The notes under the pieces: generated by a model
What the model was told of the DNA's origin: nothing
Seen by the model: only the letters and a program-made list of their open reading frames with translations
Databases searched by the model: none
Position numbers and translations under genes: made by a program
NCBI GenBank assembly: GCA_964007475.1
Contig: CAXFZM010000551.1
Span: forward strand, 248,001-312,000
DNA length: 64,000 nt
Direction: 5' to 3'
Origin: Hybos culiciformis
Taxonomy: Eukaryota; Arthropoda; Insecta; Diptera; Hybotidae
Shown: positions 1-10,866 of the stretch, piece by piece
Numbering within the stretch: the first letter of the stretch is position 1
Layout of the letters: every line of letters starts with the position of its first letter

Positions 1-1
1 A

Positions 2-720
2 GAATACGAACAATTGGAGGATGAAAAATGGCTATTAGATCTAGCTTTTTTGACAGACATCACATCCAAACTAAACGATTTAAAACTTGAATTGCAAGGC
101 AAGGATAAAACAATATTTCAAATGATAAGTTCCGTAAAAGCCTTTAAACAGAAGCTCACCCTCTTAGAAGGTAAACTTGAAAAAAACAACTTGAATTATT
201 TTCCCAATTTAATGGCATAACTAAACAGTTCTGCTGCTATAAATTACGATGCAAACAGATACATAACTGAAATAAAAAATATCAATACAGAGTTTGATAA
301 ACGTTTTCAGGATTTCAAAAAACTCGACGGAGTGCTTTTATTTATGACCAATCCATTTGCTACAGACATTCAGGTAGAAGAAACTGCAGAAAAATTTTCA
401 TTGCTATTTGAAATGAATATTGAAAAACTGGAAACAGAAATAATTGATCTACAAAACGATGTTCTTATTAAATCAAGATCATTTGAGGAAAATATTTGGA
501 AATATGTATCGGCAGAAAAGTTCCCATCCTTGCGAAAATGTTCTGAAAAATTGCATACATGTTTTGGATCAACGTATTTATGCGAATCAGCATTTTCGCA
601 ACTAAAAATAATCAAAACAAAATATTGCAATAACTTAACGGATGAACACGTCTGCTGAGAAATGAAACAACATATGACATTTATACGTCATTATTTGACA
701 ATAGCACCATTCGATTCCTC
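2..720 (+). pseudogene. hAT transposase, C-terminal remnant (GTF2IRD2/ZBED-like)
   Basis: The reading frame is already open at the left edge, so the gene is cut by the window. Frame 2 reads WLLDLAFLTDITSKLNDLK and later FPSLRKCSEKL...FGSTYLCESAFSQLK, which matches the hATC dimerisation region of the hAT transposases related to GTF2IRD2, ZBED5 and EPM2AIP1. A TAA at 218-220 interrupts the frame, but the protein-like sequence continues in the same frame to 655. There a TGA and a shift to another frame (LLRNETTYDIYTSL) follow. In life the enzyme would cut and paste DNA in the nucleus. This copy has at least one stop and one frameshift, so it is dead. Family assignment is from recognised motifs. 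Confidence 0.7.
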
Positions 721-721
721 G

Positions 722-1150
722 TACTCGATTTTATAAGTACAACTACTTTGCAATATTCTTAATGTTGATTAAAATGTGTTTTTTAGATGAAAATTGTACG
801 CTACTTGATATTTTTTCATACTTTTTTTTTAATTTTCAAATCTTTAAATTCAAATTACTCGAAACTATACTTTTATTTATACGTTGTTTCATTTCTGAGC
901 AGGCGAACACTTAGACTCATGTTTAAGAAATTGTATTACTACATATACTCCAAACTACAAAAAAATAGTAGATGGAATGCAATGCAGAACATCAAACGCA
1001 GCAGAATTTTCAAAATAAATGTAAACTTTCAATTGCTTTCAAAAACTTTCAATTTGCTTTTTATAAGATAACTAAAATAATAAAATGAATTATAAGTTAA
1101 ATTTATTGCGTCTTTCTTTTTTTTCAATACAATTTAAATATCAATATTCA
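722..1150. other. No gene seen; AT-rich spacer
   Basis: The stretch is AT-rich with poly(T) runs and no protein-like frame. The T-rich run near 1108-1128 could be the poly(A) tail of the minus-strand LINE on its right, but no target duplication is visible. Confidence 0.4.
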
Positions 1151-1253
1151 GGTAAGATCTTTGCGCAACTAAGATCCACATTATTTATGCTCGTGGGCTG
1201 ACTAGAGGGAAGGGGGAAGGAAATCTTTATAGGTTTGGGAGTTAATTAAAGAT

Positions 1254-1375
1254 ATAAAGGATTACTCCTCCGAACCAGGCCTTTCCCACCGACCACAGCT
1301 CAAGCTTCTGAATTGGAAGCTCTAGCATGTGTTCAGACCAAAGTCCCATTCAGTAGGAGTAATCCTTTTTATATT
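1254..1375. repeat. Inverted repeat in the presumed LINE 3' UTR
   Basis: AAAGGATTACTCCT (from about 1257) is mirrored by AGGAGTAATCCTTT (ending near 1371) around an unusually GC-rich core of about 90 bases. A smaller GCTTC..GAAGC hairpin sits inside. It lies downstream of ORF2 on the minus strand, so it may be a structured 3' UTR recognised by the LINE's own reverse transcriptase. Confidence 0.5.
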
Positions 1376-1570
1376 TAGCCTCTGTGGTTGCTTTTTCTAT
1401 CTTCACAGTATATATAGAGGTTCGGTAATAGTTTATAACAATTATTAGTATGGTAATTTAATATATCATTATTTTCTTCATTTATAACAATTAATGGTGA
1501 TAAATAGAACTTATTGATATTATAGTTACTAAAATTTTCGAAAATATTTACAATTAGTTGGTTTTCATGA

Positions 1571-1985
1571 TTACATGCTTTTCCTAAGTATTTTTTTTTG
1601 TAAATTTAACATATACGAAATTAATGGAACAATTTTTGATTTTTCATAAATTATTTTGTTTGAAAATTTTTTATTTTGGCATTTATAATACATGTTAAGG
1701 CACATTCTTAAGATTTTCCTTTCAAAAGTTTGTAGCTCATTAGCAATCGTAGGAGAGATTTTGAACCATATAGGAAATGCATAATGCATATGAAATGATT
1801 GGTCTGATTAGTTGTTTATATATTAGTAGTTTTGTATTTTGATTTAAATCTTGGTGAGTTAACAACGGTAGGAGGCAATGCATAGCTTTATTACTTTTTT
1901 GTAAAATTCTTTTTGAATGTTCATTAAATTTATACAGAGAATTAAAATTAACTCCTAGGTATCTAATAGATGATTTTAAGGGCAC
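1571..1985 (-). pseudogene. LINE ORF2 C-terminal region
   Basis: Two overlapping frames (1985-1740 and 1789-1571) read IRYLGVNFNSLYKFNEHSKR and then LIRPIISYA. This is the region after the RT palm in Jockey-like ORF2, where YLGV..D..L and a RP.L.YA motif normally occur. The frame changes inside 1740-1789, so it is broken. It follows the RT block after about 50 bases that contain a stop and a frameshift. Confidence 0.65.
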
Positions 1986-2036
1986 TTTTCCATCATTAAT
2001 TGTCAGTTTTAGTTCTCTACTTTTTTTAACGCAGCC

Positions 2037-2617
2037 CTAAGGTGCCCTACCAGAAGGATTACGAAAACAAATCATTTCGGATTTTGATGGGTGAATATCT
2101 AAGCCCCATTTTTTATAATATTTGCTTATTTCATTTAAGTGGTTTTGAACATATTTGCTAGCGAGTGTTGGATTTCTAGCATGGCCATATACTGTTGTGT
2201 CATCACAGTATAGAGGTGCTTTAGATATTAGTTTATGTCTAGAGTTGAAATACTCATGTGGAAAATCATGTAGGTAAATATTATACAATTTTGGTCCTGT
2301 GATAGACCCTTGAATTACTCCAGAGTTAACTTGAATACAGTTAGAGTTTTTCCCATTCCAAGTAATATATAATTTCCTACCTTGTAGAAAGCTATATACA
2401 ATTCTCATGACAGAAGCTGGAAAATTTAACTCCAGTAGTTTATATAATAAGCCTTTTCTCCAAACGGAGTCAAATGCTTTCTTAACATCGACAAAACAAG
2501 CAACCGTACAATTTTTCCTTTCTAAATTATTCGTTACGTCGTCGTTGAGTTTCATCAGCGCATCTAAAGTGGAATGTTTAAATTTGAAACCGAACTGGTA
2601 GTCTGATATCAATTTCT
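2037..2617 (-). pseudogene. LINE reverse transcriptase, C-terminal half
   Basis: This part carries RT motif A as FVDVKKAFDSVW, a motif B altered to SGVIQGSITGP (usually GVPQGS.LGP), and motif C as LYCDDTTVYG, where the usual YADD has become YCDD. Both catalytic aspartates of motif C remain. It is continuous with the RT part at 3016-3941 once the nested MITE is ignored: the sequence on both sides of the MITE shares the 8-bp duplication TCTTAGCC. The frame ends at a stop near 2037. Confidence 0.8.
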
Positions 2618-2625
2618 TCTTAGCC

Positions 2626-3007
2626 CAGGGTTACCAACGTTTTTAAATGTTTCCCCTTAAAAAAATAAAATTTCCCCCTAAAAAACCCCTAAATTTTTTT
2701 TTATAGATATTATAACAGCTATACTTATATACCTATGAGGATTTCAAATAGATGCTTGAAGAAAAATATATAACGCACATCGTAAATTATATAAATAATA
2801 AAATTATTTATTTATAATAAAATTAGCAAATAAGGTATCTTATGAAATGCAATCAAAAATTTTCTAAATGTCATCTAAATCTTCGCTTTTAAGATCATAC
2901 ATCATACCCCCAAAAAAACCCCTGAAATAAATTACCCCCTAAAAATCCCTCTGTCAACAAAAAAAACCCCTAAATCTAGGGGGAAAACCCCTAAGTTGGT
3001 AACGCTG
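2626..3007. mobile_element. hAT-type MITE, 382 bp, with 8-bp TSD
   Basis: The element begins CAGGGTTACCAAC and ends, in reverse complement, CAGCGTTACCAAC (12 of 13 identical). It is flanked by the exact 8-bp duplication TCTTAGCC (2618-2625 and 3008-3015). An 8-bp duplication with CAG..G ends is the hAT signature. It has no coding capacity. Both subterminal zones carry runs of CCCCTAAA in direct orientation. The insertion splits the LINE RT, so it is younger than the LINE. Confidence 0.88.
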
Positions 3008-3015
3008 TCTTAGCC

Positions 3016-3941
3016 GAAAATATATCTATTTGATGTGCTATAACTCTTTCAAGTAATTTTCCAACATTAGAAAGCATTGAAATAGGTCTAAAATTCGTAA
3101 CTTCATATGATTTTTTGTTTTTTAATATAGGGATTAACTTTGCAACTTTCCATTTATTCGGAAAGCAGCCGTTATTAAGACAGTTGTTGAAAATAATAGT
3201 CAAATATTCGATTGTATTTTCCGAAAATTTTTTGATTAAAAAATTGGAAATATTATCGGGGCCAGATGACTTTTTTCGATTTATAACTTTAATTATATTT
3301 TGAACAATTTCAGAAGTTACGAAAAAGGTGTTTGATTCGCTATTAGCTGCTGGATCTAATAAAGTATTATTAGAATTGAAAGAGGTAAAAGGACCGCCTA
3401 CTGATATTTGATTTTCAAAGTCTTTAATTTTTTCGTCAACCATTTTTACCAGACCTGAGTCGAAATTAGGGCTTTTTTCAGTATATAAATCCTGATAGTA
3501 ATTTTGGAATTCTTCTACTTTTTCTTCAGGAGTTGCTAATTCTACACCATTTTTTATTACTTTATTATATTCCGAAAATTTGCGACCAGTGATTTTGTTT
3601 ATTTCCTTAAAGGCTGATGGACCAGGTACTATATTGCTTAGTCGATCTTTGAATTTTTTATTCATAAAAATATTAATTTGTTCATTTATAATTTTCTTAA
3701 GACAGCTAATTCTTGAAGATAGTGCTTTATAATCTCTATTTACTCGGTTTCCAATTTTATGGTATATCTTTTTTAATTTTTTTGACCAAGAATGTTTCAC
3801 TTTTATCAGCTTTATAATATCTGCGGGTAAGTTCTTGAACCGCTTGGTACTATTTGGGATCACTTCAGAGTTTTGTTGTAAGATAGTTTCAACCGCTTGC
3901 TCAAATTTATCTATATATTGATCGACTTCGATGTTTGTCAT
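3016..3941 (-). pseudogene. LINE ORF2 linker and RT N-terminal half
   Basis: The frame reads a basic linker and then RT landmarks KKSSGPDNISNFLIKK and FRPISMLSNVGKLLERVIA, which correspond to the GPD and YRPI.L.S...K..E motifs of LINE RT fingers. It runs without a stop to the edge of the nested MITE at 3007, where it would have joined the part at 2037-2617. A short break (about 40 bases, with a stop) separates it from the endonuclease part at 3983. Confidence 0.8.
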
Positions 3942-3982
3942 ATTTTAGTTGACAGGCATCAGTTCACTTTTTAGCTTATCAT

Positions 3983-4753
3983 CTAGTTTCCGAATTTAAT
4001 CCAGTCTGTATTCTCAAAGGATCTAAAATTACGTGGTTCTTTTAAAAGTATATTAAATGAGTTCAATTTTATTTCTAGCTTAATTAAATAATGATCTGAA
4101 AACGATGCATGGGTGGAAAGTGAAAAGTTTGTACTAATTAAATTTATTGCATTTTTAGAAAGTAAAAAATGGTCTAGAGTTGAGGAACTTAAAGGAAATG
4201 TAGGTGAATCGGGTGAAATAATTATTAGATCGGATTCAATTAAATTATCCTCAATCCAGCCCAATATCACTTCGCCATTACGATTGTTTAATGAATCCCC
4301 CATTTGTGTGTGTCTGGCGTTTAAGTCCCCACCTCCTATAACATAATCGAAATTTTTAGAAAGACGGTTAAATTTTGACATAAAATTTCTAATTTCTGAT
4401 GCAGGACATTGTGGTTTGATATATATAGAACAAAAAAGTATAGTTTTAACGTTGTTGTCTACTGTTATGGTGCCCTTCGCTAACGTAAGTGGTACTGAAA
4501 AGTTTTCCTTACTAATTACTTCAGTTAAGACTATGTTGTTTTTGTACAATATTGCAGTTCCTTGTCTGAAATTATTTTGTACGCACTCGTAGTTACTAAT
4601 AGCAAGTTTAGTTTTTAAATTAGTTCGCTGCAGAAATACCAGGTCGGGTTTCAATTCTTTTAAATTATTTTCTAACAAAAGAGATGTAATATTTAAGTTA
4701 TTTTCTAATCTAGTCATAATTACATAGTGTGAAAATGAATTCCATATAAGCAA
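3983..4753 (-). pseudogene. LINE APE-type endonuclease domain
   Basis: The domain nicks target DNA to prime reverse transcription. Visible motifs are FRQGTAILYKN, GGGDLNARHTQMGDSLNNR (the GD.NA..T..G motif), STLDHFLLS and a terminal SDHYLI, all as in exonuclease/endonuclease/phosphatase-fold LINE nucleases. The early catalytic glutamate expected in the (Q/S)E(T) motif is missing: the sequence there reads FLQRTNL. Either the enzyme was inactive or this is a later mutation. The start overlaps the ORF1 tail (4710-4753) in another frame, a usual arrangement for Jockey elements. Confidence 0.78.
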
Positions 4754-5896
4754 TTTGTTGCTCGAGTTTCGTTTTTAAATTAATTACTCTAGGCATAAAC
4801 TCATTAACTTTTGACATAAGTATTGGAAGACTTATTCCAAATAAATTATTCGACGTTTTAAAAAAATCGTTGAACGCACCATTTGATTGACTTAACTCTG
4901 TAGAATTTCTCGCTACTTCTGCATAGGATTGTCTCTCCGTATAATTTTTATTTTGTAACACACTTCGAACATACATTTCATTTTCATTTTTTTCTTGCCT
5001 CTGTGTTCTTTTTTAGATATATTCTTTGTAATACGGGCACCCTCTCCAGTTAGCTGGGTGTTCATCTCCGCAATTTATACAAGTTGGCTTATCGGTTAAT
5101 TTATTTTTAGGACACTCTTTAGGTCCATGTTTTAAATTACATTTGACACAGCGGTAGGGGTGCGAACAATTTTTTGATACAATAGAAATTTCGTCTCAAT
5201 GAGTTCTTTTGAGCTTTGCCCTAATTCTAATTTGATGAGAAACATCCCTAACTTTTTAGAATTTTTTCTTGAATTAGATGTAGGGAATTGAGAAATTTTA
5301 TTAAACTTGATTTTGGGATGTAACTCTTTAAGTGCGGCTTCAACTTCCATATCTGAAAAGTCAGGATGGATACCTTTAAGTATCCATACTTCATTTTTCA
5401 TCTGCTGAGGGGTGAAAGAATGTGCCTCACCTTTAATTAATCTTAAATTCTCAATAAGCTTAGAATGTACTAACATACTACTAACAAATATTTTAGTTTT
5501 TTCAGATCTTAAATTATTATAATATTTAAATTCATTTTTCTGATCTATTTTTTGAGATTTTAGAAACTCTATGATTGGCTTAATTTTCGATGACTTCATA
5601 AAAATTGGTGGACAAAACAATATTTTTTAATTACCTTTAGCCTTGGTTGGAACTTGATTACCAGTATTGTTGCTAGGCTTACCCAAATTGCCACTAAGAA
5701 TTGAAAAACTGTTGCGAAATCCAGTATTATGTGTATTAGTTGGAGATAATGTACGTCTCCTTTTCAATGTAGCATTCCTACGTATAGGAACATATTGCCA
5801 CTCTTTACCTGCTTGATCTTTATAGCATTCATCCGTATCCATATCGCCATAATCGGGCTGCTTGTCATTCCCAGCATTATTTTCTCTACCGGTCAT
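4710..5896 (-). pseudogene. LINE ORF1 (Gag-like, two CCHC knuckles)
   Basis: ORF1 protein binds the LINE RNA. An N-terminal polar region (5896-5627) and a middle region with IHPDFSDMEVEAALKEL (5620-5132) are followed, in a shifted frame, by two zinc knuckles: RCVKCNLKHGPKEC and CINCGDEHPANWRGC (about 5030-5165). An in-frame TAA follows at 5013-5015. Beyond it the same frame continues through RQSYAEVARN to 4710. The pattern (a Pre-C2HC-like region, then knuckles, then SYAE.) is that of Jockey ORF1. At least two frameshifts and one stop make it a pseudogene. Confidence 0.72.
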
Positions 5897-6236
5897 TATC
5901 TAATAAAATGTGACCAATATTATTAGAAATAGAAAAAAAAGAAGGAAAAAAAAGCATTAATATATTAGGTTTTATTTTTTTTCCCCTTTTTCTTTATTCT
6001 TGAATTTTATAGTTGCCAAAAAAATGTGCTTTTTTTTTTTTTTGTATTTGAAACAAAAGATATAATATCTATCAATAATAATCCAAAAAATATAATTTTA
6101 ATTATTGTACACAACTGATCGCTCTGACGATTCAAGAGAGAATCAATAAAATGAATTAGAAGAATTTGTTTTCATATTATTATTATCACATGTATATCGA
6201 TAATTTATTTCAGTCGATCGCAATTGTTCTTCCATT

Positions 6237-7499
6237 TCAAAAGTAGATCTGTTGAAAAAAAAATTAACATTTACTGAAGTGAATATGCAACAAAATTAAA
6301 ATAGTCTTAAATTTGTGAATTAAGAGAATGTTCAAATATTGTTTTTAAATTTTGTTAGACGCAGTTTCATTAGACTATTTTTCTTGAGCGATTGACAATA
6401 TAGGACATTGGTAGTAGATATTGATAATGGATTGTTATTAGCCTATATCACAACACTACTCTAAAATAAAAAAAATGTTTCCTTACTAAACTTGAGCCGA
6501 AGTTTCCAATTGCACAGCTTGACGTAGTGCGGCTTGCAGGAATATTAATATTATCAATCCAAGAAGAAACAGAAGAATTTATTAGATTATTGTTCAAAAG
6601 TACCGGTAATGAGGACGAATCCAATTCCTAAAAAAAAAAATTATTATCTCTTTATTAATTTCATAAATATAACAGGCCCAGCTGTAAATATTCAAATATT
6701 TCCGACCCAAGTATTACCAGTATACTGGTAAGGCATATTATATTCAGTACAAAAATATTTAAAATTAGTCAGCTTTGAATATTAACTTTTGTGTAATAAC
6801 CTAATAACTGACCATTGTGTTTATATATATATTCCTAAATTAAATGTCATGGGCAACCCAGTAAAGACCAAGAAAATTGCTGGTTTTATCGCACTAATGA
6901 TCTAAGTAATAAAAAGAATTATAATAATAACATACATTTGTTTTTTTCAATTCAATCAAATTTTGTCTAAATTAAATATTTTTATGCATGTCCTCTACAT
7001 TTGGGAAAATTTGGTTTAAATCGTCTTCTGTAATGTTATTTAAAGTATTAACCGTAAAATTTGAAATTTTTTTGCCAAACTATCAAACCTCCAATTCATC
7101 AATAAATTAAAAACTTCCAGGCTGCGAAAAGTTACAACCGGTAAGTTTGTTGTTTCTAAAAAGAATAAAATATAAAAATTCAATTGCTGATATTTAAAAT
7201 TAGATTTGTTAATTTTACTAAAGGGGCTTAAGAATAGAGCTTGTTTTTGTAAAGGGCTCTTCAACTTTAACTTCTAGCGTAAAGTCATTAATGGTAGATT
7301 TAATTGTAGCTTAAGTTGAATTATTTCTTATATTTTAAAATAAAACAAATTTAATATTGTCCGAGAACGGACATGCAGAATCTTGAAATTTTGAATCAAA
7401 CTGATGTTCCAAACATTCATGCAATACATTTTGTGAGATTGTATTCTCGTTCAACGTTTCTTCATCGGAATTCAAATTTTCGTTCAATTCTTCGGTCAT
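6237..7499 (-). CDS. Multi-exon SAM-domain protein (SAMD3-like?), possibly decayed
   Basis: Proposed exons on the minus strand are 7499-7428 (MTEELNENLNSDEETLNENT..), 7273-7219, 7155-6999, 6627-6487 and a short last exon from 6248 to the TGA at 6237. The acceptors are TTCTTTTTAG, a T-run followed by AG, and TTTTTTTTCAACAG; the best donor is GTAAGG at 6486. Exon 3 reads SLEVFNLLMNWRFDSLAKKF and then, one frame over after a run of seven A, NFTVNTLNNITEDDLNQIFP: the pattern of a SAM domain ending in the ITEDDL..IFP helix. With that one base the phases of all exons agree, which supports the model. Exon 4 is rich in Ser and Asn. The function is unknown; SAM domains usually mediate protein-protein contacts. 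The donor of exon 1 (GTATTG) is weak. Confidence 0.45.
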
Positions 7500-7947
7500 A
7501 TCGATTTATATCAGTTTTGCTATTAGTTTCTAAACCTATAGTATGATATTTAATACGTAAAATGTACATGTATACAAAAACAAACTAAAAGCAAATTTAT
7601 ACAGAAATCAACATTAATAATAAAATGTACCTACCTATATCGAAAAGTGTACAATTGAAAGCCCCCTATTAAAAAAAAACAATACATTCACAGCATCTCG
7701 TAGGCATAAAAATCATAACAAATGTATGAAACTCTATGAGATTTCCTATACAAAACCCAAAGATTAATCTGTAAAATGGGATTAAAAACAAAAAAAATAT
7801 AATTTAATTATTGATGGATTTTGTTATATGATTGTCATTAATTTGTAATTAATTTGTTAAAAAAATTCAAATTAATTTAATTAAAATTGGTGTAAAGTAA
7901 AAAAATATCTCGTACGTAGCTTTTAATAGATTTGTTGGATTAACCCC
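7500..7947. other. No gene seen; upstream of the SAM gene
   Basis: AT-rich sequence upstream of the proposed start codon at 7499. It would contain the promoter, but no TATA box or initiator can be singled out. Confidence 0.35.
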
Positions 7948-8362
7948 CAGGTTAGACTGGATTTTTTTACTATCTTGACGAAGATAGTAGTTGAATGTAT
8001 TGGTGAAATTTTATTACTTTATTAATTGTCAATTTACTATCTTCTCTACTAGCAGGATTTAAATCAAGACAGTTGAGAAGATAGTTTACTGGATAGTCAC
8101 AGTCAGAAAAAAAGAACAGCTATTTTTTTTTACTTTAACAATACAAAATTAAAAATTGTATGACTTGTTTTTTTTTATCACTGTACTAAAAAAAAAACAA
8201 AAAAATTTAATACAATAAAATGAAAACATGATAAAAATCTTGATAGAAATCAGGATAGTAAAAAGACACTCAATCAACTATCTTCTTACAAACACAGATA
8301 AAAAACACATACAATGATCAGTTTACTATCCAGTTTACTATCTAGTGCTAGTCTAATCTCTG
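7948..8362. repeat. Candidate TIR element rich in ACTATC/GATAGT
   Basis: CAGGTTAGACTGG at the left is partly mirrored on the right by CAGAGATTAGACTAG (reverse complement). Both subterminal zones repeat ACTATC or GATAGT. The bases next to the ends do not form a clear duplication, so this may be an old MITE or only a repeat-rich stretch. Confidence 0.35.
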
Positions 8363-8382
8363 CGTAACTTAAGCGAGAGTTG

Positions 8383-8955
8383 GACATTTGTCCGCGGTTT
8401 GTTTTTTATCGGACATCAAAATGATATTTGTCCGCGATGCGAAATGAGTTTTGTCCGCCGCGGAAAATGACATTTGTCCGCTATAAAAACTGAAAAATCA
8501 ATCGCGGACAAATAACATTTTGCAAAATGACATTTGTCCGCTAAAAATTTAAAATTTCAATCGCGGACAAATGACATTTTGCAAAATGACATTTGTCCGC
8601 TAAAAATTTAAAAAAATCAATCGCGGACAAATAACATTTTGCAAAATGACATTTGTGCGCTAAAAATTTAAAATTTCAATCGCGGACAAATGACATTTGT
8701 CCGCTAAAAATTTGAAAAATCAATCGCGGACAAATGACATTTTGGAAAATGACATTTGTCCGCTAAAGTTTGAAAATTTAATCGCGGACAAATGTCACTT
8801 TGCAAAATGTCATTTGTCCGCTCATTTTGAGACGTTTGCCGCGGCGGACAAATGTCATTTTACAATCGCGGACAAATGTCATTTTGTAAAATGACATTTG
8901 TCCGCGAAGTTTTCTATACAAATTTCATCGCGGACAAAGTCCCGCGGGCAAATGC
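8383..8955. repeat. Tandem array of GCGGACAAATG palindromes, ~60-bp period
   Basis: The motif ATTTGTCCGC and its reverse complement GCGGACAAAT alternate about every 60 bases through the block, separated by AAAATTT-type spacers. Each full unit joins GCGGACAAATGACATTTTG to CAAAATGACATTTGTCCGC, so the unit is a near-perfect 38-bp palindrome whose only mismatch is at the central A of GAC on each arm. The array has about seven units with decayed edges. No protein is credible here. Confidence 0.85.
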
Positions 8956-9993
8956 CACGGTGCTATTTAAAATATGTACATGACACTTTTTACGTTGCGC
9001 CGCCGCCGACCGTGTAGATTGCTAAAATCATTCGTTATTAGGGCTTCAACATAAAAGAATTTGTAATAGTGAATTTCAAATTCTTAATGTATTTTCCTTT
9101 TTGAAGCTGAATTTCGAATTCCATGTAACCTAATCTTTAAAGATTTTTTTTGTTTTTGTAAAGTTAAGTATTCAGTTCGGTTGGCAACAAATTATTAATT
9201 TGACAGTGATTGGAAAAAAATTTTCAATCGCGGTTTTGCGAATTAAATTTTATTTATTTTTATTTTTAAAAAATAAAAAATTGATGAAAAAAAAAAACTA
9301 TTATTAAAAAATTATTTTTTTTAATTAAAAACAAGAAAATTGTCCAATTTATATTTTATTTAATTTATTATTATTATATTTATTTCTTTCAAATTTTCTT
9401 CTAATTTTTTTTCTAATTGGAATTTTAGAAAAATCAAAAATAAAATAATAAATAAAAATAAATTTAATTCCAAAATTTAAATAAAAAAAAAATTAGAATT
9501 TTTTTTTTAAAATAAAAATTAAAATTTTTAAATAATTCTACAGTAATATTTGCTGCCACTATTTGCAGAATTTGGTTTTTATTTTCATCGGCTCGGCTTT
9601 TCTAGGTTTTTTCGATTGGGGGAAATCTTCAACGGCAGTCCAAATAATTAAAAAAAAATATTTTTCTGAGAAAAAATCTCATGCATTTTAGATACTCGAA
9701 TCGATACTCGAATTGAAACAAGATTTTTACCCTCGCCTTAAAAACTATATTTCTAAAAAAGAAAAAAAAATTAAATAAGTAAAAAACGTATTATTCTTTA
9801 ATGAAAATATTTTTGTCTCTTGAAAGAAAATTATTCCGGAAGCATCGTATATGTGTTATGCACGCATACATGTTTTATTCTCGGCTGTTTAATAACAGCG
9901 GTTTCGTTTCCTTATTTGATTTTTTGCACGATACATAAGAGTTTTAGTTCAGCCTTTAGCGCAATGATTCTAATGCGCTATTATTGTTATTAT
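8956..9993. other. No gene seen; very AT-rich spacer
   Basis: Mostly A/T runs with weak local palindromes (9230-9540). A slightly richer patch at 9540-9650 and another near 9830-9980 show no protein-like frame on either strand. Confidence 0.4.
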
Positions 9994-10543
9994 TAGTGCT
10001 AGTAAATTTACCGATATTTTAAAAAACCGGTAATTCGGTAAAAAAAAAATTATTACCGAGTTACCGGTATTTTACCAGTTTTTTTTTCTAAAAGCTTAAA
10101 TAGTAATAATCTAAACACTGAAAACAACAAAAAGGATAACAAATGAATATATTAGTAAAACAGCATCAGTTTACAGGTCCTAATTGTATGTAAATATTTT
10201 TCTTTCTCTATTAAAAAACGAAAATTTAAGAAAAATCAATCAAGTAGGCTGTATTTTTTTTTAAGAAATGCATATTGTAATATTATAAGAAAAAAAAATT
10301 CTTTTCCATTATAAAGTTCTTAATTTTTTGCGATTTCAACTGTTTTTTTATAATATGTAAAAAAGTTAGCTTTTTTGTAGAATTTTTCTTTTTAGTTAGA
10401 AAAAAATACTACTAATAATTTATTCAGAATTTCCATAAAATTTTACCGAATTACCGGTAAATTATTTGAAAATTACCGGTAAATTTAAACATAATTTTTA
10501 ACCAATTTACCGGTAAACCGGTTTACCGGTTTTGCTAGCCCTA
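9994..10543. mobile_element. hAT-type MITE, 550 bp, TTACCGGTAA-rich ends
   Basis: The ends are TAGTGCTAGTAAA on the left and TAGGGCTAGCAAA on the right (reverse complement). The 8-bp duplication GTTATTAT is exact (9986-9993 and 10544-10551). Both subterminal regions repeat ACCGGTAA/TTACCGGT many times, as expected of transposase binding sites. There is no coding frame. The 8-bp TSD with a .AG.GCTAG TIR assigns it to hAT. Confidence 0.85.
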
Positions 10544-10866
10544 GTTATTATTATTCGAATTATGTTAAATAGAGAAAGCTTTTTGTTTTTTTACACAGAT
10601 TTTTATTACGTAGCTTCAAATTTTTGCTAGAATATTTACAATAATATTGATTTGTTACAAAAAATAAAAATTAAATTGGTAGGTATCTAATTTTTTTACA
10701 GATAAATATTAATTTTTAATTTAAAAAAATAAACTTATTTTTAAGTCTTTTTTTAAGTTTTGGTAGGTGCGCAGTGCGCATTTTACGCATTAAGATGCTC
10801 CCACTGCTCACTGGTATTATTTAATAAAGAAAATAATGAAATGAACATTATTGTAAAAATTTCGAT

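Larger units (their letters stand above)
1150..5896 (-). mobile_element. Jockey-superfamily non-LTR retrotransposon, decayed
   Basis: Read on the minus strand, the order is ORF1 with two zinc knuckles, an APE-type endonuclease, reverse transcriptase, a C-terminal tail, and a 3' region reaching to about 1150. This is the order of Jockey/I-type LINEs, which copy themselves by target-primed reverse transcription. The element carries several frameshifts and stops and is split by a hAT MITE at 2626-3007. The 5' end is uncertain because an A-rich leader precedes ORF1. Confidence 0.75.

Noticed and set aside
370..630. 86-codon minus-strand frame opposite the hAT remnant
   Set aside because: It is the antisense of the hATC region, which explains its length.
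787..1071. 94-codon frame rich in Phe, Leu and Lys
   Set aside because: Composition is that of AT-rich DNA, with no motif, no splice context and no neighbour to support it.
2640..3000. CCCCTAAA runs as an interstitial telomere
   Set aside because: Units are irregular, mixed with other words, and confined to the ends of a hAT MITE with exact TSDs.
8697..8894. 65-codon open frame with repeated ADKCHF motifs
   Set aside because: It is a translation of the palindromic array; the Cys/His pattern comes from the DNA repeat and is not a zinc-finger protein.
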